Assembly: GCA_947396885.1 (NCBI GenBank)
Contig: OX377202.1
Coordinates: 11,036,001 to 11,100,000, forward strand
DNA from: Heligmosomoides polygyrus polygyrus
Taxonomy: Eukaryota; Nematoda; Chromadorea; Rhabditida; Heligmosomidae
DNA: 64,000 bases
Direction: 5' to 3'
Shown: positions 1-11,540 of the stretch, one piece after another
Layout of the letters: every line of letters starts with the position of its first letter
Position numbering within the stretch: the first letter of the stretch is position 1
The notes under the pieces: model-generated
Seen by the model: the letters and a program-made list of their open reading frames with translations, nothing else
Database searches by the model: none
What the model was told of the DNA's origin: nothing
Translations under genes and position numbers: made by a program

Positions 1-227
1 GTTAGCCTTCGGCGGTTTGCAGCAGTTTTTCAGCTGTATACTGAAAAACTTTTACCTGGAAACCTTCACTTAAGTCGGGACACTTTTACGGTCAAAGCAG
101 ATGTATCTGAGGTCAAAGAAGTCACCTCGGAACCTTGGCAAAGAAATTATATGAAGAAAAATTTTATCGGAACTCATCTTTAAAAATATATTAAAACTCG
201 TCTTTAATCATGTATATCCTTGAACGA

Positions 228-541
228 GTGCGTATAGCGCAGTGGGAGGAGATGCCGGCTGTCGCGTGCACCCGATGTCAGGTTCTTGGTTCGGATATCC
301 TGCCCAGGCCAACCAAGCCTCCCATCTCCCATCCCTCCGGGGTCCGTGAACTGGTACCAGACTTGTTTGGGTAGGATAAAGCGCAGACTTATTCATCGGC
401 TGGCCACCGCAAGTCATTGTATGGTTAGTATGGTCAAATACGCATTCAACTCGCCTCCACGACATCCCGTAGATGCAGAATGCATGGCGCATCTCAAAAA
501 GGATAGCCGTCTCCTTTATCCTTTATCCTTATCATTTATCG
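228..541 (+). repeat. tRNA-derived SINE, full-length copy
   Basis: The 5' head is tRNA-like. It has an A-box-like TAGCGCAGTGGGAGG and a B-box-like GGTTCGGATATCC, so it should carry an internal RNA polymerase III promoter. The body ends in the CCTTTATCCTT-type tail shared by the family. The flanks TTGAACGA (220-227) and TTCAACGA (542-549) look like a target-site duplication with one mismatch. This copy belongs to the family best preserved at 51461-51765. Open frames across it are not genes. Confidence 0.85.
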
Positions 542-549
542 TTCAACGA

Positions 550-2100
550 GCATAAGTATCCTACCCATAGCCAAAACGATATTTTTGAGTTTATTCCAAA
601 GTGCTTTGATGCCAATAACCATTAAGTAATGAGATTGTGCCATGCACTCGTCAAAAACTCTGAAATGCTCCTTTGATTGATAGTGAACATGCTGTTTACC
701 TGCCGTTATGCAGTGGAGAATTGTGGAATGACTGTCCTACTGTAATTGCGTTTACTGTTTCGAGATGCAGCGCATGTAAACAGCATTCACGCTATCAATC
801 TAAGAGGTAACGCGACGATAGTACGGATGCAGGGCGTAATCTAACTCATACATAACCAAATTCTTTGATTTCCAATACTTATCGGGATGCTTAAAGCACT
901 GTTTGATGTCAAATGCTAAGAATTTTTTTTAATCTTCTCAAGCAGTCCAGGATTTGCTCTGTAACACATTCTGCGAAGGTGATTTTTAGATCAATCCAAG
1001 TCGGAGGGGGCAAGAGGTTTCTCGCCTCTCCATCCCCTTTTTGAACTCGTCTCAGAGCTTCAGCTTCTGTTCAATAATACGACAGCTCTCACGCGAACCC
1101 AAAGAATGTCGTTTCGTGTCGCTGGAGCTGGATGGAATTGTCGCCTCAGCGGTAGTCCCCACGGGCTAGGATAGACTTCGATTAAAAAAGTTTCAAAAAA
1201 TAAATAAATTTTACCTCATTAGACTACATATGTCTATTCATGTTTAAGGAATGTTTCAAGAGCAGCGCTGCAGTTAGTGGCGCAGTGCTGTTTTAGGTGA
1301 AAAAATCATTTTAGAAGTTTTATACAGAGCAGCCCAAAAAACGCTTACTATTAGAAGACCATTACGCTGTTGCTTTTAGAGCCGTCAGCAAAATTTTCAA
1401 AATTTGGATGAAGGCATATGATGCTATTTTAAGATCTCACAGCCCACATGAATCCTCTACTTTTCTAGCTCTTTACTCTAGTCTAAATCTTGCCGATAGT
1501 ATTACAGTTACCATAGCAACCGTCTCTCAATCAGTCTTCGTATGTTTACAGTACCCAAGCAACAAATAAAATAAAAATCAATTAATAAAAATAAAACAAT
1601 AAATTTATAAATATAAGTAATAATAACAAGAAAAACAAGAAAAACCATAATGAAGTGTTAACATTCAGAAAACAATCACGGACGGAGATTAAAGGCATTG
1701 TATTTTGCAATAGAGAACTGGAAAAAAATATTCGTGAAAATCTCTTCTAAATTCTAAAAAAAACCTGTTAAATTCTTGAAAAACTCGATTAGCTCATTAT
1801 AGATTTTAGTTAAAAATGCTGGTTAAACCATAAATCTTCAAATTTTTACATGTTAAGTGTGCTTCTCAGTTATGTCTAACCAAAGTCGGCTTGCAGAATG
1901 CCCATTTGCCCATTTCTCAAAAGGTGTTCGGTTTCAAATTAAAAAGTGCCCTTTTCAAGCAGACAAGTGTCTCGTTTGAAGCGAGAATGGTACTGACAAA
2001 TAATTGTTTAAACAACTTTCAAAATAGAGAAAAAGCGAGGAGATCAGAATTCTTTGAATTGTTGGGCTGACAATATGTCGAGGGGGGGGGGGGGGTGGGG
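550..2100. other. AT-rich noncoding DNA
   Basis: No exon-like open frame or RNA gene is seen. Positions 600-830 resemble a dispersed repeat also found near 2760-2905, 27150-27490, 40795-40990 and 50660-50750, recognisable by CGATTGATAGC-type and CTATCAATC-type inverted motifs and by the phrase GCCATGCACTCG. A run of 12 or more G lies near 2082-2095. Confidence 0.5.
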
Positions 2101-2104
2101 TGCA

Positions 2105-2277
2105 TTTCTAGGAGTTTCTTTCTGGAGTTTTTGAATTCTCTCTTCCACATCAACAAGGTGCTGTGTTCCACAAAACATCAGAACAGCTGACGCAAGGTGG
2201 CTGAACTTGTCAGCAAGTTTGTCAGGCTGAGTTTTGATGGAAGACGTTTTGTTTACTTTAGGCTGTGTGAGTTTCAT
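2105..2277 (-). CDS. Possible exon or coding fragment, unrecognised
   Basis: The minus strand reads about 57 residues from an ATG at 2277, with protein-like composition: a lysine-rich start, then an apparently amphipathic helical stretch containing LADKFSHLASAVLMFCG and VEERIQKLQKE. It runs into a poly-G/C tract at 2082-2100, which breaks any sensible continuation. I do not recognise the family. It could be an exon of a host gene or a relic of a transposon-encoded protein. No flanking exon could be linked to it. Confidence 0.3.
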
Positions 2278-2339
2278 CAAAATACACCATAGTCATCCTC
2301 AAGGTTACAACTGCGAACCGATTCCTTCGCCAAAAGCGT

Positions 2340-2525
2340 TTGTATAACACGAAGGAAGAATTTATGTTTAAATGGAAGCCGTTTCTATACAATTTTCACG
2401 TCAAATTGGACACTTTTCAAAGCAAATTCGACACTCTACCAAAGAAGTCTAACGCCCATGAAATCAAACTGTGCATATTCCAAATCAAAACTACCTCTTT
2501 TCACATTAATCTAGAGACTCTCCAA
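2340..2525 (+). repeat. Degenerate minisatellite-like tract
   Basis: Phrases such as TCAAATTGGACACTTTTCAAA recur at a spacing of roughly 24 bases with heavy divergence. Similar short tracts occur at 4560-4660 and 40495-40570, and a much cleaner 24-base array lies at 61448-61597. Confidence 0.4.
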
Positions 2526-2754
2526 GATGGTTAGCATAATTTTTTTGTTCGAGAAAATTTCAGTATAACTTTCTTTTTCAATTGTCAATTCACCTGCTGC
2601 CCATTAAGTGACACGTTGCTTAAACGCTTCTAAAAATCTTATTTTTTTTTGAGAAAAAATAATTGTTAAAGTTTATTTTAAAGAGCAGAAAAGCGGTCAT
2701 TTTTTAGTACAAGAAAAATGGATCGTGCCAAGCTCCGCCCAAAGAGATTGCGCC

Positions 2755-2960
2755 AAGACTTCGCGATTTTTATTCGATTGATAGCAAAATTTCTGTTTGT
2801 ATGGAGTCCACATCTGTGAGCGATGCAACAAAACCATTTGCAAAGAACACACATCTCGTCACTTTGATGATTCATGTAAGCAGCATTTACATTATCAATC
2901 AAACAAAAGCCGCAACGAGCTTTTCGAGTACACGGAGCGATTTCGTCTTTTAATGTGTTA
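2755..2960. repeat. Dispersed repeat with CGATTGATAGC inverted motifs
   Basis: This segment aligns by eye with 40795-40990. Both contain CTTCGCGATTTTTATTCG, then GATTGATAGC, then CTATCAATC or TTATCAATC, then a TCTTTTAATG-type end. Diverged copies lie near 27150-27490. It has no coding potential. The opposed GATTGATAG/CTATCAATC motifs suggest a small foldback element. Confidence 0.5.
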
Positions 2961-3265
2961 AATGACTGCCTACTTGTTGAGCTTCAAATCAAATGTTAAT
3001 GTTTTTTTGAAAAAAAAAAGAATTTTATAAAGATATTGCATTCCTCTATGATGCAACTGAGCTAGGTAAAAGAAATTTATACCAAGTTTTCTTTGAGCAA
3101 AAAGTTTTTTAAGAGTCTGTAGTTGAACCTGAAAGAAGCTCGTTTCGATATAGAGGACATTTATATTGGTTTCAAATGCATCGGCTTCGTTTAAAAGAGT
3201 TCCTATTTCACGTGAGAACCTACCACTATATAATTGAGTTAGCTCCCTGCCCTGCAAATGATGGA

Positions 3266-3303
3266 CGTATCTCACTCAGGTTGGGAACCTGGCTGAGATA
3301 CGC
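3266..3303. repeat. Imperfect hairpin at the edge of the tandem block
   Basis: CGTATCTCACTCAGGTT and AACCTGGCTGAGATACG are near-perfect reverse complements separated by three G. The hairpin stands immediately 5' of the GC-rich tandem duplication that begins near 3363. Confidence 0.6.
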
Positions 3304-3362
3304 TCCGCGGAAGAAAGCGCAATCTCGTGGAACTCCTGGCGACGCCTCCGCGTACCTCGCGC

Positions 3363-4215
3363 GGGCAACGTCTGCAGTTCAACATGGGGTGTTGTTACAG
3401 AAGAGGACGCGTAGCCTCCTCCTGCTTGACACAACGGCATCTGCGCGCGTTTCTGAGTGCCTGAATCCAGAAGGCGGGTTCCCTTCGTCGCACCACAACC
3501 TTCTGGAGTCAGAACAGGAGACACCGTCGTCCTACGACGAGGGATCGCATTCAGAATTGAGCATGAGATGCTGCTGCAGCAGAGGAAGCGCAGCCTCCTC
3601 CTGCTTGACACAACGGCATCTGCGCGCGTTTCTGAGTGTCTGAATCCAGGAGACGGATTCCCATCGTCGCACCACAACCGTCTGGAGTCACAAGATCGAA
3701 AAGAAAGGAAGCAGAGGTCACATCGCCGTCGTACGACGATCGGCCGCATGCAGAACTCATCATTATCCCATGTTGAACAGCAAAGTTTACCCGGGCAACG
3801 TTTGCCGTTCAACATGGGATATTGTTGCATCAGAGGAAGCGCATCCTCCTCCTGCTTGACAAAACGGCGTCTGCGCGCGTTTCTGAGTGCCTGAATCCAG
3901 AAGACGGGTTCCCTTCGTCGCACCACAACCTTCTGCAGTCAGAAGAGGAGACACCGTCGTCCTACGACGAGGGATCGCATTCAGAATTGAGCATGAGATG
4001 CTGCTGCAGTAGAGGAAGCGCAGCCTCCTCCTGCTTGACACAACGGCGTCTGCGCGCGTTTCTGAGTCCCTGAATCCAGAAGACGGGTTCCCGTCGTCGC
4101 ACCACAACCGTCTGGAGTCAGAAGATCGAAAAGAAAGGAAGCAGAGGTCACATCGCCGTCGTACGACGATCGGCCGCATGCAGAACTCATCATTATCCCA
4201 TGTTGAACGGCAAAG
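3363..4215. repeat. GC-rich tandem duplication, about 430-bp unit
   Basis: Two higher-order units begin at GGGCAACGT near 3363 and 3793. Each contains two related sub-blocks marked by AGCCTCCTCCTGCTTGAC, GTTTCTGAGTGCCTGAATCC and a CACCACAACC segment. The units are similar enough for long overlapping open frames to exist on both strands, which is a consequence of the duplication and GC content. No start context, splice pattern or recognisable domain supports a protein. The block is much richer in GC than its AT-rich flanks. Confidence 0.75.
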
Positions 4216-4950
4216 TTTACCCGCGACAGGTACGCTTCTGCGTATATCTTCCCATTCCAGTATTTTCTCATGGTAAACTGTACGTGGCGTGCTCGCGAGT
4301 TCGAAAGAAGTCCCACCTGAAAATTTGGTTAACACCAGGACTTAAGTCGAAACCAAACGTTGTATTCACCGAGATGCTTCAGTGAATGTTGTCTTTTTGT
4401 TGTTAAATTGTTTTGAAACATCACACGTATTTTCTGTGTGAGAGTATTTTCTGAGAAAAAAGCGCAAACCTATAACCCCGCGAAGCGGGCAAGTGGGAGA
4501 CACGCCGTTACGCGTGTTGTAGCACTTGTAGTATATATTCACGTTAAAATTCAAAAAAATGGACGATTTTTAAACAAAATTGGTACTTTTCATATCAGAT
4601 TGGACACATTTGAAATCATAATGAACGTCTCTCAAATCAAACCAAGTGTCAAGTCCTTAGACTAAACTAGAGATTATCAGATTAGATTATTAAAAGGTAA
4701 ATTAAAAAAAGAAAAATCAGAAAAAAAATTGTTTAGAAAATACAACCAAGCAAAGATATGAGTGTTTCTAAAATTTTTTGCTATTGTTCAAATCGAAATC
4801 TCGTCGAGCTAGACGACTGCATGGCGCGATCTTTTCTTTTTGCACAATAAAATTACTGCTCTTCAGCAGTTTAAGACAAGTTATAAATAGACGTTTTTTA
4901 ATGGTAACGTTTTTATGAAATAAAGAAAAACGAAAAACGCTCGAGCTCTC

Positions 4951-5205
4951 TTACAGCGTCGCGATGAAGCACAGTATGGCGCATAGAATGTAGAGAATAG
5001 CAGCGGAGATGGCGTACGAGGTGTTGGATAGAGGGCTGGTGAGCATGTCGAACAGCTGAAGAAGCTCAACGACGACACTGCCGTAGTCAGAAACACTGGA
5101 AGCGAAAACTCACGGCAATGACGACGCCGAGACCGAGGTGGACGACACCGAGCAGCCCACCGCATCGAGAACAGGACCACACACGCGCCAGGCTTTGCAG
5201 AGGAT
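4951..5205 (-). CDS. 3' end of a gene encoding a two-helix membrane protein
   Basis: Two minus-strand exons fit together. Exon 5205-5114 follows a GCGTTCAG acceptor and ends GCC before a GTGAGT donor. A 58-base intron (5113-5056) ends CTTCTTCAG, and exon 5055-4951 ends in TAA. Phase is kept across the junction. The joined product is about 64 residues and holds two hydrophobic segments, one spanning the junction (GGLLGVVHLGLGVVIALF) and one near the C-terminus (ISAAILYILCAILCFIATL), so it should be an integral membrane protein. The family is not recognised. Upstream exons would lie beyond the mariner element at 5269-6425, or may have been lost. The splice choice is inferred; an alternative 18-base intron seems too short. 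Confidence 0.5.
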
Positions 5206-5268
5206 CTGAACGCAGAAACACGTACTGTCAGCTCCGGATGATGTGTGACTTCCAATTAAACGTAGCTA

Positions 5269-6425
5269 TTAGGTTGTAACGAATTAAATGGCACTGGCTC
5301 GCGCCATTCTTTGGCGCGTCTTTACGCGTTTGATCAAGAACAAACCGTAACATGTGGCATATCAGTTATTCAAGCTGGGCACTACAGCTAAGGAGGCGGA
5401 CGAGAAGATCAACGCCGCATTCGGTCAAGGATGTTCCACAATTCGGACGGCGTGTCGTTGGTATCAGAAGTTCCGGAATGGAGATGAGAGCTTGGAAGAA
5501 CATGAAGGTCGTGGGAGGCATAGTGATGTTGATGAGGACAAGCTGAGAGATGTGGTAGAGGAGGATCCACACAAAGGTACCAGGGAGATAGCGAAGGTTC
5601 TTGGCGTCAGTCACAACACAGCTGCCCGGCATCTGAAGGAAATTGGAAAGACCAAAAGGCTGGAAAGATGGGTGCCTCACGAGCTGTCTGAGGAGCAAAG
5701 AAACCGACGATATGAGATCTCGTCCGCACTGCTTCTACGGAACGAAACGGACCCATTCCTTGATCGCATCGTAACCTGTGACGAGAAATGGATAATGTAC
5801 GACAACAGCCGACGATCGGCCCGGTGGTGGACAGCGATGAGAGCCCCAAGGTTTTTGCGAAGCCGGAATTGCACCAAAAGAAAGTAATGGTGACAGTATG
5901 GTGGAGTTCGCTGGGAATTATTCACCACAGCTTCCTCCCTCCCGGTGAATCCATCACGGCAGAGAAGTACTGCATTGAAATTGAAGAAATGATGAAAAAG
6001 TTGAAGGATATCCGGCCGGCCTTGGCAAACCGAAGGCGAGTTCTCCTTCTGCACGACAATGCTCGCCCCCATGTAGCACGAATGACGTTGCAGAAATTGA
6101 ATGAGCTGAGCATTGAAACTCTACCACATCCTCCGTTTTCTCCCGACCTCTCCCCGACAGACTACAATTTCTTCAAGCATCTTGGCGACTTCTTGGTAGG
6201 GAAAATATTCAAATACCAACAGGGTGCCGAAAGTGCCTTCGAAGATTTCGTCAATTCCAGAACTTCTGATTTTTATGCAACTGGGATAAAAAAGCTTGTG
6301 TCACGTTGACTAAGATGTGTAGAATCAGAAGGTTTTTATTCCGATTAATAAACTTGCCTACAAGCCGAGATATTAACTGCTTAAATTTACAGTGGTTCAG
6401 TGCCATTTATTTCGTTATAACCTAA
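5269..6425 (+). mobile_element. Mariner element with intact ends and TA duplication
   Basis: Terminal inverted repeats of about 28 bases begin TTAGGTTGTAACGAA. The right end reads ACGAAATAA-complementary sequence and finishes CCTAA. Both sides are flanked by TA (5267-5268 and 6426-6427), the mariner target. The element is 1157 bp and encloses a mariner transposase broken by frameshifts. Confidence 0.95.
5354..6309 (+). pseudogene. Mariner transposase, frameshifted
   Basis: This cut-and-paste transposase has an N-terminal helix-turn-helix region (about residues 1-110, including GTREIAKVLGVSHNTAARHL) followed by the DDD catalytic domain. The first catalytic D lies in TCDEKW, the second in HDNARPH and the third in SPTDYNFF. 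The last two are separated by 34 residues, the D34D spacing that defines mariner. The frame shifts near 5822, and the only nearby ATG (5352) is out of frame with the protein. The copy is therefore probably inactive despite all three catalytic residues being present. Total length, about 318 residues, is slightly short of the usual 340-350. Confidence 0.9.
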
Positions 6426-6507
6426 TATTATAGTTGTGCTCGACTGAATATTTTCGAATCATTATTCGAACAGTCGGATATTCGACATTTCTGGACTTTC
6501 GATTAAC

Positions 6508-6612
6508 GATAAAGGGTAGAGGATGGCATTACTTCTTTTGAGATGCGCCACGCATCCTTCTTCTACGAAGTGTCGTGGAGGCAATTTGGACGCGTATTTG
6601 GCCACAATGGCT
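6508..6612 (-). repeat. SINE 3' fragment
   Basis: This is the reverse complement of the SINE 3' third: tail, then GATGCGCCACGCAT, TTCTACGAAGTGTCGTGGAGG and a GCGTATTTGGCC segment. The 5' tRNA-like part is missing. Confidence 0.75.
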
Positions 6613-8358
6613 TAAAATAGTAGCTTAGTGAAAGGGTTAGGAGGCAGTGATCTTCTGTTGCATCATGAATTAACGCATAAACTGGTCTCATCTAAGCGAA
6701 AACTCGACTCACCTCCATTCTCAAATCGACGAATCATCGTCGACGGCGAGGTGCTGACAGTAGACTGGATAAGGGGATTTTCATCACCCATTCTGTAAGA
6801 ATTAGGAACTGTGGCACGAACAGCACGTCACCCTACGCCGACTGCTAAGATCATCGGCCCCCACGTACCGTTGAGCGCTAGGAGATTCTGGGAGACGGTC
6901 AGGATGTACGAAATAGGTCACTCCCCATGCACTCTTCATTTCTGATCACCCACCCCCAACCCTCTAGGCTTCACCGAGAGTCTAACGGTTGCCTTACGAA
7001 ACGCGAAACCTTTGAGAGGCAAAACAAATCAGCAGAGCAGCGGCTGTACTTCCTGTTGCCACGCAGGAGGTGGGTGTACATCCTGACGAGCTGCCGGAGA
7101 TTCTGAATCTTCCTCGACACAGGCGTGATCTACCGTCTTACATAAGCGTCGGAAATTTTTAGAGCATTTAATGTCCAAAGCAGATTCGGACTAGCCTTGA
7201 TGGCGATAAGCACACGGGAAAGAAATCCATTCGCAGCCAATCAGAACACCGACTCTACAAGCAATAAGCAACCAAGGTACAAGTTCTCTGTGAGTGAGGA
7301 GTTACCCAATGCTGCCTGTTTGGTCAAGAGTGTCCCGTACGCATGTTGGCCACATTAGCGAGTTGTACATACTCAAGTGATATTTAAAATTCCGTTTGCC
7401 GGGAGTTGAGGTGGCATAGTATTCTATTTGCGCTGCTACCCTTATGTTTAGCTCGAAGCGTAATGCTGTAATAGGATTCCACCTCAACAATAACATAAAA
7501 ACGCAGAACGTGAGCTTCTTCTGCTTTCGAGTACTTCATAAAGAGACTCTTTTCAGTCCTAACAAGTACGGTATTTACAGACTATGCACTGAGAGAATCG
7601 GTAGATTTACAATGCACCGTAAACGCTTAGAGGGTAGATGCCGTGATCAAATTTTTAATTCCCTATTCTGTCAAGTTGCCAGATGGTTTCAGCATCATCC
7701 AGTCGACATTTTTAGTGCAAAAATCGCCGCTTCTTCAACGGAAAGTTGAAAAACTAGATCTTTTGCAATAACTGAGAATTATTAACATTTGGTGATTATG
7801 AATTTCTGCTTTCAGCTAACTTTCCATCTTCTACTACCTTTCAGCGGTTCGTTGGAGATAGTCAGCCGTCTTGTTTTCCAGTTCAGCTTCTCAAGAAAGT
7901 ACTCAGCAGATCAATGGAAACAAGCATTTGCGATCTTTGACAAACCTGTTGACAACTGTTCTCGTTTGTGGATCTCAATTATGGGAGTGTTTTTTGAATC
8001 GTCATTAAATTCATCAACTGGTAGCAATGCAAATTGTCTTCTACATATTCTCAACTTTCCATGCATTCTCTCCATTGCGATGCTCTCTCACATCGTTTCA
8101 TCTTGGCTTTTCAGGGATGGTATGAATGTACGTGAAGTTTGGAAGCGGCGCAAAAATGTATGCATTAAATTTCTACTCTCCTAACCACATGCTTATTCCT
8201 CCTCATCTTGCTGCCACAACATTCACGACAACTCTCCCTCTCCTCAATTGGTGGCAAATTTGCTTCGATCTGAAATTTCATGCTCGATGTTCCTCGAAAT
8301 TTAGGGCCAAAGGTTTGAAAAGCATTCAAACAGAGTATACGTATGTCACGTGTTGTTC
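6613..8358. other. Unassigned noncoding stretch
   Basis: No convincing exon, RNA gene or element boundary is seen. Open frames here are short and lack splice-consistent partners. A CCAATCAGAAC-type phrase near 7240 resembles sequence around 13380 and 15720 and may be a transposon fragment. Confidence 0.4.
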
Positions 8359-8360
8359 TA

Positions 8361-9401
8361 TTAGGTTGTCCCATAAGTCTTCGCCGTTTTCTTCAACTAT
8401 TCACTGCAGATTTCGCCCGCGGTCTCTTGCATAGCGCTATACAGCTTTCGAAAGAGAATCATTTGCTCTATCAGAACCTGTATTGCATTTCTTTTTTCAT
8501 CCCAAATTTTGTCAATTTTTAGGTCGTTGAAGTGAAGAAGTGAAAAAGTAGCCATTTGCGCACTTGTTCTCTCCGCTTAGGTTTGTAATTTTTTGCGCAG
8601 TTTTTTATAGCATTTGGAAGCAATGTTCTGTACTACAAGAATATGTGTTAGTGCTATTTGCTCATTTGCAGTTTATTGATTTTTAGGCCATCAAATTGGG
8701 ACGTCCGAAGGAGGATGGTGATTTTTGCCGACAGCTCCTGCTCTATGGTTGGACTTTTTGGGTGGGTGTTATATGTCGTTCGAAGAGAATGTCTTGCTCT
8801 ATAAGAATATGCGTCGCGTTTATTGGTTTCTGTTGAATATCAACAAAATGCCAAAAAGAGGAAAATCGTCTTCACCAACAACTCCTTCTCCTTCTTCAGT
8901 TGTTGATATTCGACAGAAATCAGTGTGAGCCAATAAACGCGACACAAATTCTTATTGAGCAGGACGTCCTCTTCCAAACGACATATGACACCAAGCAAAA
9001 AAGTTCAACCACAGAACCGGAGTTTTGGTAAAAATTCGGACGGAAAAGTCGGAATTCCCAATTTGATGGCCTAAAAATCAATAAAGGACAAGTGAGAAAA
9101 TAGGACCAACACATATTCTTGTAGTACAGAACATTGTCTTCCAAACGCTATGAAAAACTGCGCAAAAAATTACAAACCTAAGCGGAGAGCACAAGTGCGC
9201 AAATGGCTACTTTTTCACTTTTCACTTTTCATTTTAACGACCTAAAAATTGTCAAAATTCATGATGAAAAAAGAAATGCAATACATGCTCTGATAGAGCA
9301 AATCATTTTCTTTCGAAGCTATGCAGCGCTATGCAAGAGACCGTCGGCGAAATTTGCAGTGAATCGTGGAAAAAAACGGCGGGACTTATGGGACAACCTA
9401 A
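8361..9401. mobile_element. Palindromic mariner-type MITE, 1041 bp
   Basis: The element starts TTAGGTTGTCCCATAAGT and ends with its complement, flanked by TA (8359-8360 and 9402-9403). Unlike an ordinary MITE, complementarity continues through almost the whole length. Arms of roughly 490 bp (8361-8850 and 8900-9401) surround a loop of about 50 bp. Matching landmarks are CATATGTCGTTCG-type sequence near 8770 and its complement near 8980, and GCGTTTATTGG near 8817 with its complement near 8932. No transposase is encoded. Mobilisation would depend on a mariner transposase that recognises TTAGGTTGTCC ends. Confidence 0.9.
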
Positions 9402-9403
9402 TA

Positions 9404-10264
9404 TTAGCAATTTAAAGCACGGCATCTGTTTCGTTCTTCATTTAAGGCGCACAGTTTGTGCAATAAATGAAATGGAATGAACATTGAAGAATGCCAAGTA
9501 CTCCCACATGTTTTGTCAGTGATCTACGTCAATGATCCATGTTGCTATCAACGTTGAGTGTTAAAAGACGCAAAAAGTTTCCGCTGGTTCGAAGGAAGAA
9601 AATGCGCTCCAGCGACATTCAATCATGCGCATTGTGTAAAGAACAGCTGCCGAGCGATATCCTAACCCTCCGTGGAAGGCGGAAAGACGATATTGAGGTG
9701 AAGGACAAGGACGCTAATCGAGAAACGAGAGGAGAACGGTGAGAATCGACGTCCTTGCTTGACACTGAACTGCGGTGAATCGTTGGGAAGCTCGGCGTAG
9801 TTCTGCATGAAGCACTGTGTAAAACAGCTGTGACGTCTCGTCAGCAATAGCCGCCTCAGAAAAAAGGAAATTCCGGAAAAATCGGAATTTTATGGCAGTA
9901 TAGCATTGAGCATCAAGAGCCGTTTGAGTGCATACCATGGCATAGTGTATACTTGTGCTCAGACGAGTATATTCGTACAATCATTCGCATAACATATTCG
10001 AATATTTATTCGATTAGCCGAATATTCGATATTTCTAGATTTTTGAATAATCGTTTAAATTAGAACATTGAAAGGGAGCCGTATTCAAATATTATTCCAA
10101 AAACGCATACCTTATCTTTAACCTCAACTTTATTCGAGATCAAAATAAAATTTAAACGAAACAACCAACGAACGAACAAACAAAATAAATAATTTTGTTC
10201 GAATATCGAATAAACTTTTAATCTTCCAGCACAGAACCGGATTCGAACAAAGTATTTGATTACT
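9404..10264. other. AT-rich DNA with ATTCGAATA-type motifs
   Basis: No gene is supported. From about 9960 the sequence repeats variants of ATTCGAATATT and CGAATATTCG. The same composition resumes after the mariner insertion at 10266-11170 and also appears near 6435-6500. Confidence 0.4.
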
Positions 10265-10265
10265 A

Positions 10266-11170
10266 TTAGGGGGGGGGGGCAAAAGTAATGAGACAAATTG
10301 AAAAAATCTTTATCTCTTTATAACTCAATTACAACTCAACGATGCTGAGCAATGTAATTGCCATTAAGGGAATGACCTTGCTGCCATCGCTCAGTCAACT
10401 TCCTGATTCCATCCTTACAGAACTGCTTGAGCCTGGTGTTGATCAACTGCTCGATATGGTTGTCAAGGACTCCTTGGGTTTTGTGTCCCTTCCGACCAGG
10501 AATTCCCGTAGGCCTAAGAAGTGGTGGTAGTCGCATGTAGAGATGTCCGGCGAATACGGTGGTTGAGGCATGTGAACGTAGCCCAGCTGGCGAAGCTTAT
10601 CCGTGGTTACTTGTTCCCGATGGGGTGCGGCGTCGTCGAAGAGGAAAACCTTCTTGAAGCGCTGCGACTGAATAAGAGCGAGTCGCCGGCCCATCTCTTC
10701 TATTTCGTTCACCATGGCCTTAGAGTTCATCGCGGTGCTCTTGGGAAACAGCCTCCGGTAAACCGATCCATGGGCGCAGACTCAAAAGCTCCAAAGATGC
10801 TTCTCGCCGTGAACATCTCGCCGAACGAAGGTCGGTAACAGGTCACCAGGCCTCACCAGACTCGCCGCTTGGCAGGGTTAAGGTAGAAGACGTACTTCTC
10901 ATGCTGCGTTAAGATTGAGTCCAGGCTGCTCGGGGTTGGGAATCGGGAGAGATTTGGCGACACAGGTCGACTCGTCAGGCTGGGGTTTCGGCCTGAGACA
11001 GACTGCGGTTTTGGCATGCTTCTGGAATAGGCGGAAGTAGTAATTTCTCAGATGGGCTTCAATAAGTAGCATACAAACATACAAATACGATAAGCACGAA
11101 ACCAAACTCCAGCCACGAGATATGTGGACATGGCACAGGGTGTCTCATTACTTTTGCCCCCCCCCCCTAA
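10266..11170 (-). mobile_element. Degenerate mariner with poly-G termini
   Basis: The ends are inverted repeats: TTAGGGGG..., a G run, then GCAAAAGTAATGAGAC. Both ends are flanked by TA (10264-10265 and 11171-11172). The element is 905 bp. Its transposase lies on the minus strand and is broken. A shorter relative sits at 44992-45722. Confidence 0.9.
10443..11110 (-). pseudogene. Mariner transposase remnants
   Basis: Minus-strand fragments match a mariner transposase in order. An N-terminal piece contains IEAHLRNYYFRLFQKHAKTA, a middle piece contains EKYVFYLNPAKRRVW, and a C-terminal piece contains FDDAAPH and YSPDISTCDYHHF. The second and third catalytic aspartates keep the 34-residue spacing. 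Frameshifts, an internal deletion and stop codons make it non-functional. Confidence 0.85.
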
Positions 11171-11540
11171 TATAATATTGAAATAAAAGAAGAATGAGCT
11201 TATTCGACTTTCGAACACTCAAAAAAATTGACGAGCGAATAAAATCGTTCGCTCACTCGCTCTAAATATTTCGACATCGAATTTAATCGTTCATCCAATC
11301 GTTTGACAAAATTTTTCAAAAGCACAACTATAGTGCACACCATTTTTGCGTGAAACTGAGCACCTTCCCGAATCGAACTTGAACCGAACACGGCTTGAAG
11401 AACTTATATTGACTTTCTCTGAAAATTTACTACATTGTTACTACGATGTAGGGTTGCGTTCAAAACTCTGGCACCATACGGGAGTCGAACTCGGGTGATC
11501 ACGGGTGTGAGTGCTGATTGATCCATCACGTATCGTACAT

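Noticed and set aside
3276..4335. Long overlapping open frames on both strands (up to 216 codons)
   Set aside because: They arise from a GC-rich tandem duplication. No domain, splice pattern or preferred strand is evident.
5056..5113. Alternative 18-base intron in the membrane-protein gene end
   Set aside because: It is too short for nematode splicing; the 58-base intron keeps phase and completes the hydrophobic helix.
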